Shown: positions 58,202-64,000 of the stretch, in pieces | Layout of the letters: each line of letters starts with the position of its first letter | Numbering within the stretch: the stretch's first letter is position 1 | NCBI GenBank assembly: GCA_905221605.1 | Contig: CAJNDS010000083.1 | Span: 87,501-151,500 of the forward strand | DNA from: Symbiodinium natans | Lineage: Eukaryota; Sar; Dinophyceae; Suessiales; Symbiodiniaceae | Reading direction: 5' to 3' | DNA: 64,000 nt | The notes under the pieces: model-generated | Databases searched by the model: none | Seen by the model: only the letters and a program-made list of their open reading frames with translations | What the model was told of the DNA's origin: nothing | Translations under genes and position numbers: made by a program

Positions 58202-60537
58202 GACGACGAAGAAGTCCTACACCTACAACGCCGAGCGCGTCCTGGGTAGTGGCTCCTTCGGTGTCGTCTACCAGGCAGATTGAGACACAACTCACGAATG
58301 CTTGGCACGAGCAGAGCCTGCTCGAAGCCTCACCCAAATCCGTGCGGCGACCCTCATTCTGAAAAAGAGCGGAAGCGGGGCAATCTGCTTTTTTCTTCTC
58401 TTGGAGCTGCACTGTAAGGCAGTGGTGGTCGAAACCGGCGAGTCTGTGAGGAGCTAAGAAGCCTCGGCAGTGGCTGACAGAGGAAAGCACGCAGCTTTTA
58501 TCCGAAAGTGATAAAATTTGAGGTCGCCATCAAGAAGGCCGGAAGGAAGATCTTTGTAGACAGCGTCTCCCCGTCTCACCAGAGTGCGCGATTGTGCACA
58601 GTTCTGCCCGAGTCGGCTACTGTTGAGCACAGATTACTTCCCGCTTTGTGGCAGGATAGATTTTTCTTGTTACTAGGTGCCTTGCGCCGATTTGGAATTG
58701 AGCTATTGCGGTGCCAGAGAGGTTTTCCAGGACAAGAGGTACAAAAACCGCGAGCTGCAGATCATGAAGGCCATCCCCGCAAGGGGGCCAATTTGGGTTC
58801 CACTTTAAGCAGAGTCGAGATGAGTTTTTGGAGGAACTCCGACACCCGAACGTGGTGGAGCTAAAGCACGCCCAGGGCTCATCCGAGATGTCCGAGATTC
58901 GCAGCACGCGCATCATTCCGCCTGCGTTGCTCTGAAATGTCTCGCTTAATGGAAATGCCGAGGCCTTCTATACCTCAGGTGAGAAGCCTGGCGAGACGTA
59001 CCTCAACGCAGCTGGGCGGAAGCTGGGAAGCTGTGTTGTAGAAAGCATAAGGTCTCGCAAGGACCCGCAAGCGGGCCTGAGTTAAGTCGCGAAGTCTCTC
59101 TCCCAAAAAGCCTTTCGTTGCAAACCTCAGTACGGGTGGGTGGCCTGCTTCCAGACTCTCCCGAGAAGTGCAAGCTGGAGCGTTGCAGGCAGGTTGTATG
59201 AAGTTGCATGTAATAAAGATGCCTTGAAGAGGTCGTGATGGAGTACTGCTCAGACACGGTCTATCGGGTGCGACCGTTAGCCCTCCGAGACATGCCGCTT
59301 TCGTTATGCATCTATATGTCGCTGGGCTTGCCGTGCCGGAACGAGGTCATGAAGCATTACACGAAGATGAAGCAGCCGCTGAACTGAACAAGTTCCGTCA
59401 GTGATGGGGTTGTTCCAGGGCCAAAGCTGCTTGGGGCGGCTGCAAGATCGGCCACCAAAGGAACAAAGCAGGCATCAGAGTTAGAAGGTACACGCGCCTG
59501 TCAACCCCTGAAATACTGTGCAACAAGCTCAAGACGTCCTGGTCCCTGTACGATTGGTTGAGGCTTGTTAGTCTTTTCGCGACAACACGAATGAAATTAA
59601 AGTCTTCCTGCATGCTTTGGCTGGAATGGGCTGCTGTGCATTTCCGGGATTCGGATGGTGGGAGATCAACCCGCGCAGGATGAGCGCAACCGAGCACGCA
59701 ACACACTTGCTGCAGGCCGGTGCCGCATATCTTCGTTCAGCTATACTCGTACCAGATGGCTCGCGCTTGCGTCCCTTGGTCAGATAAAACCACCGACTTA
59801 GTTTCTTCGGGAGGGCTTCAAGGCTTCACCATTTGCTCCGCAGCTTGTCGACTTGAGGCCTATATCCACGCAGTTGGAATATGCCACCGTGACATCAAGC
59901 CTCAAAATCTGCTCGTGGACGGCTGCAGCCCGAAACAACCTTGTGGTCACCACGTGTCTACACACGCCGCTCTATCTCGCTCTCGCGGCTCAGGCCACAC
60001 GCACGCCCTCAAGGTTTGCGATTTTGGCTCAGCAAAGCCTCTGGTAAAGGGAGAGCCCAATGTCGCGTACATTTGTGTCTCGGCAGCCTGAGTCTATCGT
60101 GCTCTCCTGAGACAGCTCTCTGTTTTTTTTTGAGGCTCTCGCTACTACCGGGCCCCGGAGCTGATTTTCGGCGCCACGGACTACGGATTCGTTGGAGACT
60201 TAGGTTTGAGACGGTCTAAAAAACAGTTGTGCCTTAGAGAGTTGCCTTGAACATTTCTATGCAGCCTTCGCGAATTCACCTGGCCGTGTTCCTTGTGATG
60301 GCCAGGTGATTGACATCTGGTCAATGGCCTGTGTGTCAGTTCCGTGCTTGGGTACCACTGTAGCCAGCCGGGATGTCCCATTTCATCAGTTTCCTTGGCT
60401 TCCCTGTGTCGTGTTAATGCAGCGCCGCCTTCCTGGACCCCCCCCAAGGCGGAGCTGATTTTGGGCCATCCAATCTTCCCTGGAGAGAGCGGTGTGGATC
60501 AGCTCGTGGAGATTATCAAGGCTGGTGAGAAACCAGA

Positions 60538-60568
<31 letters not shown>

Positions 60569-60587
60569 GATAGCTAGATAGATATAC

Positions 60588-60632
<45 letters not shown>

Positions 60633-60702
60633 TAGATAGATATACATACATATACATACACATATACATATACATATACATATACATACACATATACACA
60701 TG

Positions 60703-60734
<32 letters not shown>

Positions 60735-63285
60735 GATACAGATACATATACATATACATAGACATATACATACATACATGTGTGGAAAGAGCAGGCCGTT
60801 TGCTGAAGTGTGCCTCAGGTGCTGGGCACACCAACCAGAGAAGAGCTCATGGCCATGAACCCCAACTACACAGAGCTCCTTGGATGCAATCGGATGCAAG
60901 CAAGTGGGGCTGACTCCCTTCCAGCTGTTTGCAGCTGGTATCCGACCATCTCACGGAACCAACAGCAGCTAGGTTTCTGTGGAAGACCCAACTTACCGGG
61001 TAGGACGGTTCATAGACGGTTCGGTTTGTGCAATTCTGAACAATCGTATTCTTGCTGAGCTTCGGGAGTTTGGGCTCAGGGCCTTGTGTTTCGTTCCTAA
61101 GAGGGATGCAAAGGGTGTTCGACCTCTGTCTTTATGTTTGAAAGTCTTTGCAAGCCGTGATCTCGTTAGAGCAGTCATCGTCCTTGCGATTCCTCATGCA
61201 ACCTGAAGTGGAAAAAGGCCGCCTCGCAGGCGAATTGTAGTCACGGCAATGGAGCAGCTGAAGGCCCTGCAGCGGAAAAATGCCTTCCTGAAAGTGCTCC
61301 AAGATGTGCCTTCAGAAGAGGCGAACTTGAAGCAGGAGCACATCCTAGCAGAGACTCTCCAGGTCGTCATCGCAGCCTTGCAGAATGCTTTTGGGAGCTC
61401 AGGGGCCTTGCAGCGACTGGGTCTCCTTGGACGGTATCTGAACATGGTGGGGGAGCCGACGTTGAGCAATCTCGTGTCCACGTGCCCCGTAAACGCCGCA
61501 AAATCTGGGAGCGCAGTGGTGGATGAACAAACATGTCACGTTTCAATTGAAGGTGTGGATTTGGCACAGTCAGCACTGGAAGACTTTGTCAACTCTTACT
61601 TCATGTTCCACAGATTGAATTCCGAGAGCAGCCATGATGTCCTGAAGTATTTGCCATTCCTCACCTTCGTGGAGAGTCACATCTACGGCCTCGACCAAGA
61701 TAATGAGGACAGCTTGCTTCCGAAGGAGGCGCCACATGATCGGACGGCACCGTGCCAGGACCGCCAGGACCGCCAGGACCTCGACTCATCCCTTCTTGAC
61801 CCATTCGGTCCCCTGCGACTTGTGCTTCGCGAGCGGCGATGGCTCACTGCGCGGCTGGACCAGGAGCTGAAAGATGGCTCGAGGTTCTGGGCCTTGGAGC
61901 GGAAGCTTTGCGCAACACTCGCCTCAAGCGACCCGCGTGAGCGCAAGTCGATGAGCCGGTGCGATGTGGAAGAAGCGTTGCGGCTCAAGTCTTTCGACTA
62001 CCGTACCATGAATCTCTTGCTTTATGTCATGAGGGGCGAGGAGCCAAACGAGGCGCATATGGACTTTCTGGCGACCTCGGAAGTGCTGGTCGAGATTGGA
62101 GATGACTTGGTGGACTATTTCGAAGACGTGGAGTGAACAAAATAAAATAAATACTGTTTATGCTGTTTTCTGTCAGCTTGTCGAGCAGAACAGTCGTGTT
62201 TTTGTGTTTATGGGACCCAAGCACAAGCAAGGTTGAGAGAAACTCGTTCAACGTCTACCGTTGCTTTCTGGCAATGTACGGTCCTGATGCAGGACCTGAA
62301 GAGCTTCGCAAGTACATATCCAAAGCTGAGCACGCGTATTCGGTTGCTTTCCGCGAGTTGGATGCTGAATTGGCGCAGAAGTGGTTAAAGCAGAGCGAAC
62401 TGCTGAAACGACACAGCTTCGGAAGTGAAGGTCCCCAAGGAGGTACGTGGGAGATCCCGCCGCCGATAAGAGAAAGGCTTGAAAGGCCTCCTCAGTGATA
62501 GTGGCGCTCCAAGGAGGCAGAGGTCAGTTGCACAAGCAGGAGCTCTGGTCATTTCCAAGCGTGCTGGACCCTAGCAGAAAAGTCCGCGGAGCATGTGGCC
62601 CTCTCGCTTTCGGTCTGGGCGGTGGATTTGGAAGAATGCGGGACCGTTCGAAACGCAAAACATTCACAGCTAGCAGCTAGCTGATGGGGGCGAGGCCAAG
62701 TGCACAAGTAGTGCACTGCAAAAATGCATTTAGGGCCGATTCCAGACACGATGGACTCGATGAATTCTGCGAATTTGTTGCACGTGTTGCGTGCTTGTGT
62801 GAGCCTATGTGAGCCTAGGTTCAAGTTTCCGCAGATAAAGCCACACCCGTGGCACAAGGCGGGCCCGAGCCCGCGTTCGTCCTGTTTCTGGTCTGTTCAT
62901 GTCTGTCTGTCTGTTCTCCTTGGCACTTATTGTGGTCAGGTGTTTCGAGCCCGCACATCGGCAGATGCTGTCGATTTCATCTCGAAGCTCTTGGCCGGAG
63001 CCCGAGATAGGTTTACAGTAAAAGCACCATGCGCTGCTGCCCAGTTGGTGCCGAACAATCCAGGTTTATGACCCGAAAATGCGGCCAACCGGGCTTCAGC
63101 CTGTCACTCAAGATACTGCCTGCTGTAGTTGCAGGACTACGGCTTCACAGTATCGCTGTGGAACTCCCTCATCCACTGACCCGTGCCTGAGAATCTTGAC
63201 CAGGTGCTGCACCCATGCGCTCTTCGATGACCTCCGCGATCAAAACACGCGCATCAGCAGCAACTGCCTTAGCATGTCAATGTGA
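58202..63285 (+). CDS. Glycogen synthase kinase 3 (GSK3/shaggy) homologue, 19 exons seen
   Basis: This is a CMGC-group Ser/Thr kinase. Exons: 58202-58274 ([19 protein letters not shown]), 58419-58445, 58523-58537 (VAIKK, the catalytic lysine), 58722-58769 ([12 protein letters not shown]), 58834-58869, 58963-59007, 59232-59267 ([10 protein letters not shown]), 59346-59380, 59716-59770, 59858-59921 ([15 protein letters not shown]), 59994-60074 ([19 protein letters not shown]), 60135-60190 ([16 protein letters not shown]), 60306-60338, 60449-60520, 60819-60874 ([17 protein letters not shown]), 62819-62858 ([13 protein letters not shown]), 62940-62993, 63064-63098, 63204 onward ([11 protein letters not shown]). 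All phases agree. The activation-loop tyrosine (GEPNVAY) and the arginine used for primed substrates (DKRYKNR) are kept. The N-terminal start and the last part of the C-lobe tail were not found; the frame of exon 19 stops at 63285. A separate gene lies inside intron 15. Confidence 0.93.
60541..60777. repeat. (TA)n and (TATACA)n microsatellite in a GSK3 intron
   Basis: About 240 bp of alternating purine-pyrimidine repeats, tatata then tatacatatacata, lie between the exons ending at 60520 and starting at 60819. The Tyr/Val/Ile frames on the - strand are repeat artefacts. Confidence 0.97.
61249..62498 (+). CDS. Gene nested in GSK3 intron 15; conserved-looking protein of unknown function
   Basis: Exon 1 (61249-62127, 293 codons) starts [20 protein letters not shown]. 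It joins in phase across a 104-nt GT-AG intron to exon 2 (62232-62498), giving 381 residues. The N-terminal half is helical. The C-terminal part reads [32 protein letters not shown], then [17 protein letters not shown] and finally GTWEIPP. From memory this tail resembles a plant/algal family of unknown function; I cannot verify it. Without splicing the frame stops after FEDVE (62134-62136). Both exons and the start lie wholly inside the 1944-nt intron between GSK3 exons 15 and 16, on the same strand. An AG at 61229-61230 just upstream could serve as a spliced-leader acceptor. Confidence 0.75.
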
Positions 63286-63359
63286 AGTGTTTGGCATGGC
63301 TAAGCCATTCATTGAAGTGCAGCACACGGCGCCCTCTCCCCTCCTTTCTTCCACTTGTT

Positions 63360-63516
63360 CCGGAGCTATGCAACCCTCACCGCCCTCACCACCCCCAGCA
63401 CCCTCCTTCCTCACCACCTCCAGTACCCTCACCACCCACCCCTATCCCCTACCCCCGACTTCTTTTCCTTCCACGCCCTCACCACCCTCACCCCATCCCC
63501 CCCTCCCCCTACTATA
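63360..63516 (+). repeat. Pyrimidine-rich, nearly G-free tract
   Basis: About 155 bp of ccctcaccacc-type sequence with very few G on the + strand. The - strand is GGTGAGGG-like and could form quadruplex or triplex structures. Proline/serine frames across it are artefacts. A short TG repeat is at 63950-63964. Confidence 0.85.
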
Positions 63517-63529
63517 GCAGCTAGGTCTT

Positions 63530-64000
63530 TGCAAGGTTGGAATGCCAAGAAGAAGCAAGGTGATAAGGTGGGACGCCTCGAGACTATGATGTTCCCATCT
63601 ATGAAGTCCCAGGACCCATCTGTTCCACCACGCCTGGACCGCTGTGGATCAGATCAAGTCACAGATCAGCTACTGTACAGATCATCACTCGTATCAAGGC
63701 AACGACATGGTCAGCCTGCAAATGCAACAGCTGTTGAGTTGTTGCGCTGTTATGCTGTCATCGATGCTCGGAACTTGGAACTTTAGACGACAGGGTGGCC
63801 GGGGTAATGAACGATCACGCCTGTGCCTGCAAGAGAACACCTCATCAGCCTTGGGAAGTTCGATGCCCTGCACGCAAGCATGGGTGGAGGCATTGCAGGT
63901 GATGTGGTCCTTCAAAAATGCTTCAGTTCTGGTGGAAAGTAGGCGAGTTGGTGTGTGTGTGTGTGCGCTTCACCCAATTCTTTCCGAAAGATACACATTA
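63530..64000. other. Window end, nothing recognised
   Basis: Missing GSK3 3' exons may lie here or beyond, but none was identified. Confidence 0.4.

Noticed and set aside
60021-60031. attttggctca, identical to part of the dinoflagellate spliced leader
   Set aside because: It is the coding sequence for the GSK3 D-F-G-S motif, so the match is coincidental.
60386-60899. Tyr/Val- and Ile/Cys-rich frames on the - strand
   Set aside because: They are translations of the TATACA microsatellite.
1-64000. tRNA, rRNA and snRNA genes
   Set aside because: Reading for the T-arm pattern and conserved rRNA stretches found only isolated partial matches. A covariance-model search would be decisive and was not possible here.

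Overview
The window looks like dinoflagellate nuclear DNA, most likely from the Symbiodiniaceae/Suessiales group. No bacterial-style gene packing is visible. Coding sequence is broken into many short exons (15-130 nt) whose joins can be checked against conserved protein families. Intron starts are GT, GC or GA, and intron ends are AG, almost always followed by G in the exon. That mixture is a known dinoflagellate trait. A patch of CCCTAAA-type telomere repeat, degenerate copies of an abundant reverse-transcriptase element and many microsatellites point the same way. All genes I can recognise lie on the + strand.

Layout. About 1-3.9 kb holds nothing I recognise. About 3.9-10 kb is a repeat block: four broken reverse-transcriptase fragments (4.0-4.7, 5.0-5.4 on the - strand, 6.3-6.8 and 9.1-9.9 kb) around a 17-bp satellite (7.5-9.0 kb) that contains an interstitial telomere-like tract. 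About 10.5-11.7 kb holds exons of an unrecognised gene. About 11.7-25.6 kb is mostly intergenic or intronic, with tandem repeats and a few candidate exons. From 25.6 kb gene density rises: a glycine-zipper protein (25.6-27.1), a SAM-domain-like protein (27.85-29.0), a serine racemase/threonine dehydratase (31.9-35.1), a complete 20-exon casein kinase 1 (36.7-40.3), an AT-rich hairpin block resembling dinoflagellate mitochondrial DNA (40.7-41.3), pieces of an NSUN/RsmB-type RNA cytosine-5 methyltransferase (42.2-49.3) with a lipid-anchor/AIG1-like GTPase/EF-hand gene between its exons (42.9-44.6), an unknown helical protein (50.3-51.3), a rhodanese-like sulfurtransferase (52.2-53.0), and a GSK3 kinase (58.2-63.3) with a separate two-exon gene inside its 1.9-kb intron (61.2-62.5).

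The genes are not an operon and share no obvious pathway: two are kinases, one is a PLP enzyme, one a sulfurtransferase, one an RNA methyltransferase and one a membrane-type GTPase. What unites them is the splicing pattern and the same-strand arrangement usual for dinoflagellates, in which mRNAs normally receive a trans-spliced leader. Exon joins were worked out by hand from protein-family conservation. The casein kinase model sums to exactly 323 codons with every phase matching, which is the strongest internal check in the window. No rRNA, tRNA, CRISPR or other RNA gene could be supported.
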